Shown: in pieces, positions 44,046 to 52,629 of the stretch | Position numbering within the stretch: the first letter of the stretch is position 1 | Layout: each line of letters opens with the position of its first letter | Notes under the pieces: generated by a model | Told to the model about the DNA's origin: nothing | Databases searched by the model: none | Seen by the model: the letters and a program-made list of their open reading frames with translations, nothing else | Translations under genes and position numbers: made by a program | Source of the DNA: Rosettibacter sp037481715 | Lineage (GTDB): Bacteria; Bacteroidota; Ignavibacteria; Ignavibacteriales; Melioribacteraceae | DNA length: 64,000 bases | Direction of reading: 5' to 3' | Assembly: GCA_037481715.1 (NCBI GenBank) | Contig: JBBFLD010000001.1 | Location: 62,001-126,000 of the forward strand

Positions 44046-45957
44046 ACAATTTTTTTAATTCTGGTATAAAACTGTAATCAATAAAATCGTCCGGCATTTT
44101 ATACTGAGAATGAGTAACTGTTTGTAATTTTAGAGCAGTACTGCAAACATACTTTGTAACTGACGGTTCGATATCTAAAATAGTTTCTATTATTTTCCAA
44201 TCCTCGGGTGTTGGAATAGACCCTCCAAAATCTGAACGGAGCCAATGTCCAACTGTATGCTTGTAAGATTCAGGAAATAGTTTAATAAAATCACTTTTCG
44301 TTAATCCTTTTTCCACCCTTTTTTGATTTAAGTATTTAGAAACAAGTTTTTGATCAACATTATAAAGCCTTTGCATTGAAAAATACTCATTCATAACTGA
44401 TGCTCTTGCCCCAGGCGATGCACCCCAATTCTTCCTTTTCTCATCTTTAAACTTACCATTATAATTTTTCACTGTGTTGTTTAATTGTTCTATCTTATTT
44501 ACAAATTTTTCTGAGTATGAAATTAATTCTTTGTTTAAATCAACATAATTTACAAGTTCATCAATTATCAAAGGTTCATAGGACTTAATTCGAATGTTCT
44601 GATTTATTTCATTGTGATTAAGAATAACAAACTCTTTAGTGTATCTATCGTTTTTCCATTTTACAATAACATATTTTGGGAAATTATTTTCATATGTCTC
44701 TAGGATATCAACAACCAATCCTTCGTTAGAATTCTTACTCACACTATCAAAAACAGAATACCCAATAAATGTTTCAGGTTGCCATTTTTTGTCATTATTA
44801 GTCCGCGGTTTTAAATTGAGCTTTTGATAATTAAAAAGATAATCTGCAAACTTATTATCATCTACAATCATAAATATTGGAAACCAAAATTTATCTTTTT
44901 GAACAACAATCATATTTCTAATAACCCATTTCATTTCATTCAGCATGGAAGTTCTAATTATCAGTTCAATATCAAAATCTTTGCTGCCAATAAAACATAA
45001 ACAATCACTGGACAAGTTATTTTTAATAGAATGGTTCTCAAATTTATCAAGCAGTTTGTAATATTCATTTTTATTATCGGTTATTTTGACTAATCCTTTC
45101 TCTTTTGTCGTTGGATCATATTGTGAAAATTTTTCAAACAATGATAATTGTTCACTAAATTCATTTGAAACAGTAGATACTTTTGAATACTTCAAATCAT
45201 ATTGATATGGAATAAAATCGTATTTCTTAATTGTGTAATTATTTTTCAAGCCGCATCTTTCTATAATTATATCAATATAATCTTTATTTGATTCTATCAT
45301 AAATGCAGAGGCTTTAGGATATTTTTCTTTAACTACTTTCAAAGTGGTTCCACTTCCAGCAAATGGATCAAGTACTGTAAATTTATCATTCAGGTTTACC
45401 ATCTTTAAAAGTTCTTCTACCAATCTTTCTGGATAAACAGCAACATGTTTATATGGAGTTGGTTGCAAGTTAATTTTTAGAATGTTTGTGTAATCTTTAT
45501 TCTTTTTAATATTATCACAAAAAATATTCTTTTTTGATGGTGATAATACAAATACTGGTTCATATGTATTTGTAAATCGATTTTTTATGCTTGAAGGCAT
45601 ATGATTGGGTTTATACCAAATAATTATATCATTAAGGTACCAGCCATCTTTTACCATTTCATAAGCTAATTTATACGGAATAAATCCTAATGGAGACTTG
45701 CCATATTTTGATAAATATTTATCTCCTACGTTGAGAAAAAAAACACCATTCTTCTTTAATCTTGTTCGAAGAACATTAAAAATTTTTACAAGCTTAAAAA
45801 TATAATCCTGATAAGTTGGTTCATTACCAATTTGTCCTTCAAAACCATAATCGCGTTGATTCCAGTATGGAGGAGAAGTAATTGCTACATCAATTGAATT
45901 TTCTTTTAAATGAATGAGCCCTGCATATACATCACAGTGCAATAAATTATATTTCAT
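44035..45957 (-). CDS. Type II DNA methyltransferase (N4-cytosine/N6-adenine, class beta) with DNA-binding C-terminus
   Basis: 640 residues. The catalytic motif IV TSPPYW (residues 27-32) precedes the AdoMet-binding motif I LDPFAGSGTT (about 194-203), the class beta order. SPPY suggests N4-cytosine, though N6-adenine enzymes with this motif exist. The N-terminal 230 residues are the methyltransferase core. About 400 additional residues follow, including a K/R-rich, helix-turn-helix-like segment near 540-600 (LVSKYLNQKRVEKGLTKSDFI). The extra part may be a specificity or DNA-binding domain. It lies 4 bp after the restriction endonuclease remnant and looks intact, so the genome is probably still methylated at this enzyme's site. 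Confidence 0.85.
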   Translation of the reverse strand: MKYNLLHCDVYAGLIHLKENSIDVAITSPPYWNQRDYGFEGQIGNEPTYQDYIFKLVKIFNVLRTRLKKNGVFFLNVGDKYLSKYGKSPLGFIPYKLAYEMVKDGWYLNDIIIWYKPNHMPSSIKNRFTNTYEPVFVLSPSKKNIFCDNIKKNKDYTNILKINLQPTPYKHVAVYPERLVEELLKMVNLNDKFTVLDPFAGSGTTLKVVKEKYPKASAFMIESNKDYIDIIIERCGLKNNYTIKKYDFIPYQYDLKYSKVSTVSNEFSEQLSLFEKFSQYDPTTKEKGLVKITDNKNEYYKLLDKFENHSIKNNLSSDCLCFIGSKDFDIELIIRTSMLNEMKWVIRNMIVVQKDKFWFPIFMIVDDNKFADYLFNYQKLNLKPRTNNDKKWQPETFIGYSVFDSVSKNSNEGLVVDILETYENNFPKYVIVKWKNDRYTKEFVILNHNEINQNIRIKSYEPLIIDELVNYVDLNKELISYSEKFVNKIEQLNNTVKNYNGKFKDEKRKNWGASPGARASVMNEYFSMQRLYNVDQKLVSKYLNQKRVEKGLTKSDFIKLFPESYKHTVGHWLRSDFGGSIPTPEDWKIIETILDIEPSVTKYVCSTALKLQTVTHSQYKMPDDFIDYSFIPELKKLYEP

Positions 45958-45961
45958 GTGT

Positions 45962-46681
45962 TTAACTAAGTCCTATAATTTTATTCACTTTATCTTTTAT
46001 ATCATCACTAACAAATATAATTCTTATTCTTGAAGAATTTTTTATTGTTGCAAAGTATGGTTTTGCGCTATACACATATCGAAAACCACCTTTATCGTAC
46101 CCTCTTTTACCTGCATTTATTATTGAATCTCCATAGATATTATTTAATTTTCCATTAGGAACGGATATCAGAATAATAGCTTTAATATCTATGTTATCTG
46201 ATTCTATGTTATAGATGATATTTATCAAATATGTAAGACATATTTTATTTTCATATGAATATCTTGTAGGCAAATGAACATCAAAATTAATGTTCTCAAC
46301 TTTGTAACTTGTTTGATTAGCTCCAAGCGGAATTCTGCCTTTATAGTCTGATGGGTTATTCAATTTAGCAGTTTTAACATCAATATGAACAAATGCATTT
46401 TAAGTTTCAAAAAACATGTCTGCTCCAATTGGTGCGGGATTGGGCGAACCAAATTGATTGAAAAGCCAATAATAAATCCTTTCTGCTCCTCGAGCAAAAT
46501 CTGAATTTTGTCGTTTCTTTTCAGTATTATGAAATATTTCAATCCAATCATCTTTAATTTTGTCTTTTGATTTTAATCCCTCCAGCATTTTTTGAATATC
46601 CTGCTTAAGCATAAATTCAATCTGATTGAGATAATGTTCTTCCCAAAATTCAATTTCCTTTTGTTCTTTAGTAAACTTCAT
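45962..46681 (-). pseudogene. Type II restriction endonuclease gene interrupted by an in-frame TAA
   Basis: A single reading frame of 240 codons runs from ATG at 46681 to the stop at 45962, broken by TAA at codon 94 (46400-46402). The 93 residues before it end GADMFFET. Those after it read NAFVHIDVKTAKLNNPSDYKGRIPLGAN, in the same frame. Together they look like a PD-(D/E)xK nuclease core, with Asp88 as the first acid and Asp101-x-Lys103 as the second, so the stop falls between the catalytic residues. One substitution (AAA to TAA) would explain it. A TTG at 46363 could allow a restart but would lack Asp88. The partner methyltransferase lies 4 bp downstream. The recognition sequence is unknown. 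Confidence 0.8.
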
Positions 46682-46696
46682 TATTACCTCAAGTTT

Positions 46697-47278
46697 TTAC
46701 TGTAAGTAAAGTTTATGTTCATGAATATATGATTTCACTTTTTCTGGAACCAGAAAATCTATCGGCATATTCTTTTTTACTCTGTCACGAATATCAGTTG
46801 ATGAAATTTCTATTGTGGGTGTATCAAGAATAATTGCTTTCTCAAAGTATTTATTTTTTGTTTCTGGTTCTTTATCAATTGTTCTTTTCATTACAATAAG
46901 TTTAACTAAATCAAGAATTTCATCAGGTTTGTGCCATTTATCAAATACAATTAAATTATCATAACCTATAATTAATTCAATGTAATTGTAAGTTTTTCTT
47001 AATTCCAAAATGGTATTGTAAGTATAAGAAATATTTCCTTTTCTAATTTCATAATCATTTAATTCAAAATAGGGTATCTTTTCAATAGCAAGTTTAAGCA
47101 TGTTTAATCTGTGAACAGGATTAGAAATATTCTGATTTGTTTTATGAGGTGAAATGTAGCAGGGGATAAAAATAATTTTATCAAGCTTTCTTTTTTCTAA
47201 AACATATTGAGTTGTTATTAAATGACCATAATGAATTGGGTCAAATGTACCGCCAAAGATTCCGATTTTTTGATTCAT
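46697..47278 (-). CDS. nadD: Nicotinate-nucleotide adenylyltransferase
   Basis: 193 residues; makes deamido-NAD from nicotinate mononucleotide and ATP. It carries the nucleotidyltransferase motif GIFGGTFDPIHYGHL at residues 6-20 and the closing ISSTDIRDRVKKNMPIDFLVPEKVKSYI, where ISSTDIR is the second ATP-binding motif. It overlaps prsW by 4 bp and is followed by the restriction endonuclease remnant after 15 bp. Confidence 0.95.
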   Translation of the reverse strand: MNQKIGIFGGTFDPIHYGHLITTQYVLEKRKLDKIIFIPCYISPHKTNQNISNPVHRLNMLKLAIEKIPYFELNDYEIRKGNISYTYNTILELRKTYNYIELIIGYDNLIVFDKWHKPDEILDLVKLIVMKRTIDKEPETKNKYFEKAIILDTPTIEISSTDIRDRVKKNMPIDFLVPEKVKSYIHEHKLYLQ

Positions 47279-48243
47279 ATTAATTTCGAATTGTTGTTAT
47301 TCAATAGTTCTTTTATTAAACGGCGTTTATTTTCAATTTCATTTTCGTAATAAATTCTTTTTGCGCCTTTTGAATTTTTCATATGCATTTTATTAAATGC
47401 AAGGGCAACAGCTGTTCTGAAATATTTCTTTCTAATTTTTTCATTTATCAGATTATTTTGAAATCTCGATTTAGAAGCAAAAATATTTACATGCTCTGCT
47501 GGAATAATATTCAACTGGCTTTCTTCCAATAACTCATTTGTTATTAAAACTTTTTCTTTTCGCAAAGAATAATTAAATAAAATCATAAAGAAAATAATTA
47601 AGATTATCATAAATATAAAACCGTATAAAAAAGTATCACTGCTGCTTACAGACAAGTTCCATGTAAAATGAATAAAGATTGAGATCAGAATTCCATTGAC
47701 AATAAAAATGATTTTTTTATAATTCGTTAAAAACTTTGTAAAACCTAAAACAGCACCAAATGTTGCAGTTGATATGCAATGCATAATTGCAGATGATAGT
47801 GACCTTAGAATTATAAGCGCAACTAATAAATCTAATGTGGTTCCATATGTTAAGAAGTAAATAAAATTTTCTGTCATGCCGAAACCAAGTCCAATTGCAC
47901 CGCCATAGACAATGCCATCAGTAATGTTATCAAACTTTTTTGAGTTTACACTAAAAAGAAGAAATATTGCTTTTGAAATTTCTTCGGAGATGGGGGCTGC
48001 AATTAAACTTGAAATAAGTTTATCAGGTAAACTTGAAAGCGGAAGGCAAGTAAAAAAACTTATCGATTTTATTATAAAAACATTTCCTAATATTCCAAAA
48101 ATTACTGCTCCAAAAGCACCCCATAAAAAATGAACAATAACAAACAATAAAGGTTCTCTTTCATATTTATCCATGAACCAAAGAATTAACATATATAATA
48201 TCATTGGAATAATTGATGCGAAAAATGAAAAACCTAAAAACAT
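47275..48243 (-). CDS. prsW: PrsW family intramembrane metalloprotease
   Basis: 322 residues with about eight membrane helices. The PrsW motifs are visible: SEEISKAIFLLF (EExxK) near residue 84, GFGMTENFIYFLTYG near 117, and AIMHCISTATFGAVLGF near 150 with a conserved histidine. A charged cytoplasmic tail of about 80 residues follows. Such proteases cut membrane-bound anti-sigma factors or other substrates; none is identifiable here. It is the first gene of the minus-strand array and is divergent from the DUF177 gene. Confidence 0.88.
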   Translation of the reverse strand: MFLGFSFFASIIPMILYMLILWFMDKYEREPLLFVIVHFLWGAFGAVIFGILGNVFIIKSISFFTCLPLSSLPDKLISSLIAAPISEEISKAIFLLFSVNSKKFDNITDGIVYGGAIGLGFGMTENFIYFLTYGTTLDLLVALIILRSLSSAIMHCISTATFGAVLGFTKFLTNYKKIIFIVNGILISIFIHFTWNLSVSSSDTFLYGFIFMIILIIFFMILFNYSLRKEKVLITNELLEESQLNIIPAEHVNIFASKSRFQNNLINEKIRKKYFRTAVALAFNKMHMKNSKGAKRIYYENEIENKRRLIKELLNNNNSKLI

Positions 48244-48280
48244 TTTGAATCCATTTTAAATAAAAAATAAAATTCATAAC

Positions 48281-48302
48281 TTTCGTTCAGTAAAAAACGA
48301 AA
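48281..48302. promoter_or_regulatory. Inverted repeat between prsW and the lipid cluster
   Basis: TTTCGTT (48281-48287) and AACGAAA (48296-48302) form a perfect 7-bp inverted repeat with an 8-bp gap in the 126-bp divergent intergenic region. It is placed where a regulator could act on both directions. No matching regulator is evident. Confidence 0.35.
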
Positions 48303-48369
48303 ATAACATTTCTTGATTATATAAATCATCATAACTATATTTTGAATTAATTTTTTGCTCTTTGTTAAA

Positions 48370-48861
48370 ATGATAATAAAATATACAAATTTTTCAGACG
48401 GCATACATCAGATTAATTTTATTGAGCCTGTAGAATCATTGGGTTTAGAAGAATCTTTTTATGGAAATGTTGTAGTTAATTGTAGAATGGATAAATCCGC
48501 ACATCAAATTGTAATTGATTTTGATGTAGAAGCAAATTCTCATTTAATTTGTGATAGATGTAACTCTGAATATGATGCAAAACTTACAAATCATTTTCAA
48601 GTAAGTTACTTATTTGTAAAAGATGCTGTGCGTCTGGAAGAATATGATGTTAAATATTTATCCCCTGATGAAGACAAAATTAATATTGACCAGGATGTTT
48701 TTGATTATGTAGAACTTGCAATACCGATGAAAAAATTATGCAAAGAAGATTGCAAAGGATTGTGTCCAAAATGCGGAACTAATTTAAATGAGTCGCAATG
48801 TGATTGTCATTTACATACAAACAATGATATTTGGGAACCATTAAAAAAATTGAAATTCTAA
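48370..48861 (+). CDS. DUF177 (YceD) family protein
   Basis: 163 residues. The core contains CDRCNSEYDAKL near 60 and the C-terminal cysteine-rich LCKEDCKGLCPKCGTNLNESQCDC, the classic DUF177 pattern with a possible zinc site. YceD-type proteins sit just before rpmF and plsX and have been linked to 23S rRNA processing or ribosome assembly. A TTG at 48355 is also in frame, but the ATG at 48370 is more likely. rpmF follows 20 bp downstream. Confidence 0.9.
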   Translation: MIIKYTNFSDGIHQINFIEPVESLGLEESFYGNVVVNCRMDKSAHQIVIDFDVEANSHLICDRCNSEYDAKLTNHFQVSYLFVKDAVRLEEYDVKYLSPDEDKINIDQDVFDYVELAIPMKKLCKEDCKGLCPKCGTNLNESQCDCHLHTNNDIWEPLKKLKF

Positions 48862-48881
48862 AACTAAAAAAGGGTTAAACG

Positions 48882-49061
48882 ATGCCTAATCCAAAACGAA
48901 AGATGTCCAAGAGCAGAAGAGATAAGCGAAGAACACACTATAAAGCAACAGTTCCTACCCTAAGTCGCTGTTCTAACTGCGGAGAATTAAAGCTGAGTCA
49001 TAGAGCATGTCCAAACTGCGGGTATTATGCCGGCAGGTCTATGTTCGTTCCAGAATCATAA
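48882..49061 (+). CDS. rpmF: 50S ribosomal protein L32
   Basis: 59 residues, complete. The sequence begins MPNPKRKMSKSRRDKRRTHY and carries the zinc ribbon CSNCG ... CPNCG, with GYYAGRSMF near the end, typical of bacterial L32. It lies between the DUF177 gene and plsX, the standard order, 14 bp before plsX. Confidence 0.97.
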   Translation: MPNPKRKMSKSRRDKRRTHYKATVPTLSRCSNCGELKLSHRACPNCGYYAGRSMFVPES

Positions 49062-49075
49062 CATTAAAAAATTAA

Positions 49076-50119
49076 ATGACAGAAAATCAGTCAAACATCA
49101 AGTGTAGAATTGCAGTTGATGCTATGGGGGGCGATTACGCCCCTTTGAATGTTTTACTGGGTGCTCTTCAAGCTCAAAGTGAATCTTCTGACTTTGAACT
49201 AATTCTTGTTGGCAACAAAGAAAAAATTCTTGAAGTAGCAAGACAGAACAATATAAACTTCGATGAAAATCTAATTTATCACGCACCTGATGTAATTGGA
49301 ATGGATGAGGTTCCCGTTGTAGCAATTAAATCCAAACCAGATTCATCAATTGTTATCGGGGCTAAATTAGTAAAAGAAAAAAAAGCCGATGCATTTGTTA
49401 GCGCTGGCAACACCGGAGCTGTGATGGCTGTTTCTACTTTAATTATGGGTAGAATTAAAGGTGTAAGCAGACCAACCATTGGAGCTACTTTCCCAACTGA
49501 AAAAGATAAATATTGTATTGTCTTTGATGCTGGTTCAAGTGTCGATAGCAAACCCCAACATCTTTATGAATATGCAGTCCTCGGCTCTATATTTGCAAAA
49601 GAAATTTATGGAATAGAAAATCCTTCCGTAGGAATTTTAAGTGTAGGCGAAGAAGAATCAAAAGGGAATGAACTTGTTTTTTCTACATACAAATTATTAA
49701 AAGAATCTAATCTTAATTTTTATGGAAATGTTGAAGGAAGAGATATTTTGAAAGGCACAGTTGATATTGTGGTTTGCGATGGTTTCGTTGGAAATATAAT
49801 TCTGAAATTTGGCGAAAGTGTTCTTTCATTACTTAAAACAAAAATTAAAAAGTATGCAAAAAGAGGAATAATTAATAAACTCAAAGCATTGATTGTGAAA
49901 AATGTTTTGAAAGTTGCATTAAAAGATATGGATTATCAAACATATGGCGGAGTTCCGCTGCTTGGAGTAAATGGAATTAGTATAATAGGTCATGGTTCAA
50001 GCAGCCCGCTTGCCATCAAAAATATGATTCTTAGAGCAAAAGAAATGTATGAAAAAAAATTAATTCAAAAATTCGAGGAGGCTCTTTCTAAAAATGCAAT
50101 CATCCAGAAAACCAATTAA
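49076..50119 (+). CDS. plsX: Phosphate acyltransferase PlsX
   Basis: 347 residues; makes acyl-phosphate from acyl-ACP for phospholipid synthesis. Signature segments are IAVDAMGGDYAPLNVLLGA near 12, FVSAGNTGAVMAVSTLIMGRIKGVSRP near 105, VFDAGSSVDSKPQHL near 150 and GVNGISIIGHGSSSPLAIKNMI near 300. It overlaps the fabH start by 26 bp, so the two are translationally linked. Confidence 0.97.
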   Translation: MTENQSNIKCRIAVDAMGGDYAPLNVLLGALQAQSESSDFELILVGNKEKILEVARQNNINFDENLIYHAPDVIGMDEVPVVAIKSKPDSSIVIGAKLVKEKKADAFVSAGNTGAVMAVSTLIMGRIKGVSRPTIGATFPTEKDKYCIVFDAGSSVDSKPQHLYEYAVLGSIFAKEIYGIENPSVGILSVGEEESKGNELVFSTYKLLKESNLNFYGNVEGRDILKGTVDIVVCDGFVGNIILKFGESVLSLLKTKIKKYAKRGIINKLKALIVKNVLKVALKDMDYQTYGGVPLLGVNGISIIGHGSSSPLAIKNMILRAKEMYEKKLIQKFEEALSKNAIIQKTN

Positions 50120-51101
50120 TGCAACCATTACAGCTGTTGGAATGTATGTTCCAGAAAAAGTATTAGACAATAAATATTTCGAATCAATAGTCGATACTAG
50201 CGATGAATGGATTACAACTCGAACTGGTATTAAAGAAAGAAGAATTTTAGAAAATGGCGGCACAAGCTATATGGCTGCCGAAGCTATAAAAGATTTAATG
50301 AACAATTTCAAAATAAAACCAGAAGAAATTGATTTAATCATTGTTGCAACAATTACTCCAGATATGTTTTTCCCTTCCACTGCTTGTCTAATTCAGGAAA
50401 AAATTGGAGCTAAAAATGCTTGGGGCTTCGATTTATCTGCTGCATGTTCAGGATTTTTATTTGCACTACAAACCGCAGCAAGTTTTATAGAAAGTGGAAG
50501 ATATAAAAAAGTTTTAGTTGTTGGTGCCGATAAAATGAGCAGCATAACAGATTATACCGATAGAAATAACTGTATTTTATTTGGCGATGCTGCTTCAGCT
50601 GTTTTAGTTGAACCAACCGAAGATTTAACTTTTGGAATAAAAGATTCATTGTTACATTGCGATGGTTCAGGTAAAGACAGCTTATACATGAAAGCTGGTG
50701 GTAGTCTTTACCCTGCATCTCACGAAACTGTAGATAATAAATGGCATTATATTTATCAGGATGGCAAAACTGTTTTTAAAGCAGCAGTTAAAGGAATGGC
50801 AGATGTTTCTTATGAAATTATGAAAAGAAATAATTTAACAGCTGATGATGTAGCTTATCTTGTCCCTCATCAAGCAAATATGAGAATAATTGATGCTACA
50901 GCAGAAAGAATGGGAATATCAAGAGATAAAGTGATGATTAATATAGACCGCTATGGAAATACAACCGCTGCAACAATTCCATTATGTCTTACAGAATATT
51001 ATAAAACCGGCAAATTGAAAAAAGGTGATAATTTAATTCTTGCAGCATTTGGTGCCGGTTATACCTGGGGTGCAATTTATTTAACATGGAGTTTAGATTA
51101 A
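50094..51101 (+). CDS. fabH: 3-oxoacyl-ACP synthase III
   Basis: 335 residues; starts fatty acid elongation by condensing an acyl-CoA with malonyl-ACP. The catalytic triad is visible: Cys118 in LSAACSGFLFAL, His in VPHQANMRI near 262, and Asn in YGNTTAATIPL near 292. GIKERR and DRNNCILFGDAASA are conserved. Its stop shares bases with the fabD start (TAATG). Confidence 0.98.
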   Translation: MQSSRKPINATITAVGMYVPEKVLDNKYFESIVDTSDEWITTRTGIKERRILENGGTSYMAAEAIKDLMNNFKIKPEEIDLIIVATITPDMFFPSTACLIQEKIGAKNAWGFDLSAACSGFLFALQTAASFIESGRYKKVLVVGADKMSSITDYTDRNNCILFGDAASAVLVEPTEDLTFGIKDSLLHCDGSGKDSLYMKAGGSLYPASHETVDNKWHYIYQDGKTVFKAAVKGMADVSYEIMKRNNLTADDVAYLVPHQANMRIIDATAERMGISRDKVMINIDRYGNTTAATIPLCLTEYYKTGKLKKGDNLILAAFGAGYTWGAIYLTWSLD

Positions 51102-52015
51102 TGGGAAAAAAAGCTTTTGTATTCCCTGGACAGGGTTCTCAATATGTAGGAATGGCTAAAGATTTATTTGAAAACTCAATTGAAGCCAAAGAAATGATTC
51201 TTACTGCTGAAGAAGCAACCGGACTTCCTCTATCTCAAATTATGTTCTATGGACCTGAAGAAACTTTAAAACAAACTGACATTACTCAATTATCTATATT
51301 TTTGCACAGTGCTGTATTGGTGAGTATTATTAGAACCATGCAGCCAGATATGGTTGCAGGGCATTCACTTGGTGAATATTCTGCTTTGCTTGCAGCAAAT
51401 TCAATTCAATTTTATGATGCAATAAAATTGGTTCACGCACGCGGCACAGCAATGGCTCAAGCAGGAGTGGAAGAAAAGGGAACTATGGCTGCAATAATTG
51501 GCTTATCTCAAGAAAAACTTTTAGAAATTTGTAATCAAGCATCAGCTGATGGTATTGTTCAATGTGCAAATTTTAATTCACCTGGACAAATTGTAATTTC
51601 TGGTTCAATCAATGGTGTTAAAAAGGCAATGGAACTGGCAAAGGATGCCGGAGCTAAACTTGTCAAAGAACTTGTAGTAAGCGGTGCTTTTCATTCAGAA
51701 TTAATGAAAAGTGCACAAATCAAATTTGGCAACTCTCTCAATTCAACAAACTTTTATGATGCAAAAATTCCTGTTTATGCAAATGTAACTGCCCGCCCGG
51801 TTCAAAACAAAGATGAAATAAAAAAATTATTATTCGAACAAATTGTCAATCCAGTAAGATGGGAAGATACTATTGTAAATATGATTAATGATGGAGCTGA
51901 TGAATTTTATGAAATCGGACCAGGAAAAGTTTTACAAGGATTAATCAAAAGAATTAACCCGGATGTAAAAATTTTCGGTATTGATAAGTATCCAGAGGTT
52001 GAAAGGTATCTTTGA
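51101..52015 (+). CDS. fabD: Malonyl CoA-ACP transacylase
   Basis: 304 residues; transfers malonyl from CoA to ACP. KAFVFPGQGSQYVGMAKDLF lies at the start, the nucleophile Ser89 is in AGHSLGEYSALLAA, and the catalytic His is in SGAFHSELM near 195. The ATG at 51101 overlaps the fabH stop; an in-frame ATG upstream lies inside fabH. The TGA stop overlaps the start of the next gene. Confidence 0.97.
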   Translation: MGKKAFVFPGQGSQYVGMAKDLFENSIEAKEMILTAEEATGLPLSQIMFYGPEETLKQTDITQLSIFLHSAVLVSIIRTMQPDMVAGHSLGEYSALLAANSIQFYDAIKLVHARGTAMAQAGVEEKGTMAAIIGLSQEKLLEICNQASADGIVQCANFNSPGQIVISGSINGVKKAMELAKDAGAKLVKELVVSGAFHSELMKSAQIKFGNSLNSTNFYDAKIPVYANVTARPVQNKDEIKKLLFEQIVNPVRWEDTIVNMINDGADEFYEIGPGKVLQGLIKRINPDVKIFGIDKYPEVERYL

Positions 52016-52629
52016 TGGATAATAAATTTGAAAAGAAAATTAATGGTCTTTATATCGACCCGTTAATTTTTACGCACAAATTTGTAAAAGGATGTGATGT
52101 TTGTATTTGTTCTGGTGAATGCTGTTATTATGGCGTTTATACTGATAAAAAAGAATATGAAAGAATTCTCGAAATAAAAGATATAATTATTGCTGAAATG
52201 GATGATTCTCAATGTAAAGATTCAGATAAATGGTTTGAAGAACCAGAACAGGACAGTGATTTTGAATCAGGTATTGCCATTGGAACTCAAGTTTATAATG
52301 GGAAATGTGTATTTCTTGATAAACAAGGATTTTGCACACTTCAAAAAATTGCTCTAAAAAATGGTGACTATAAGTGGAAATATAAACCTTTGTATTGTAT
52401 ATTATTTCCATTAGTAATTTATGAAGGTGTGCTCACAATAGATGACGACCATCTTGGAAGAATGCATTATTGTAATAAAATTCAAAATCAGGTTTCTACA
52501 GTTTTTGATGCATGCAGGAACGAACTAATTCATCTATTAGGCGAAAAAGGTTACGAAGAACTTCTTGAATATCGTAATCAATATTTTTCTCAAATAAAAG
52601 AAGGAATAAAAAATGAGATTGTTAAATAA
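52015..52629 (+). CDS. DUF3109 family cysteine-rich protein
   Basis: 204 residues. Cysteines cluster at the N-terminus (GCDVCICSGECCYYGVY) with more at GKCVFLDKQGFCTLQKIA and PLYCILFPLVI near 130, and CNKI near 155. This matches the DUF3109 family, distantly like YkgJ-type metal or iron-sulfur binding proteins. It is wedged between fabD and fabG, overlapping both by a few bases. Co-translation with fatty acid synthesis is therefore likely, although its function is not established. Confidence 0.85.
   Translation: MDNKFEKKINGLYIDPLIFTHKFVKGCDVCICSGECCYYGVYTDKKEYERILEIKDIIIAEMDDSQCKDSDKWFEEPEQDSDFESGIAIGTQVYNGKCVFLDKQGFCTLQKIALKNGDYKWKYKPLYCILFPLVIYEGVLTIDDDHLGRMHYCNKIQNQVSTVFDACRNELIHLLGEKGYEELLEYRNQYFSQIKEGIKNEIVK

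Noticed and set aside
46400..46402. Programmed recoding or readthrough of the TAA in the endonuclease
   Set aside because: No stimulatory structure was evident and TAA is the least leaky stop; mutation is simpler, though not excluded.
46360..46551. Alternative-frame 63-codon reading frame across the broken endonuclease, suggesting a frameshift
   Set aside because: The conserved sequence continues in the original frame on both sides of TAA, so a nonsense change, not a frameshift, explains the break.
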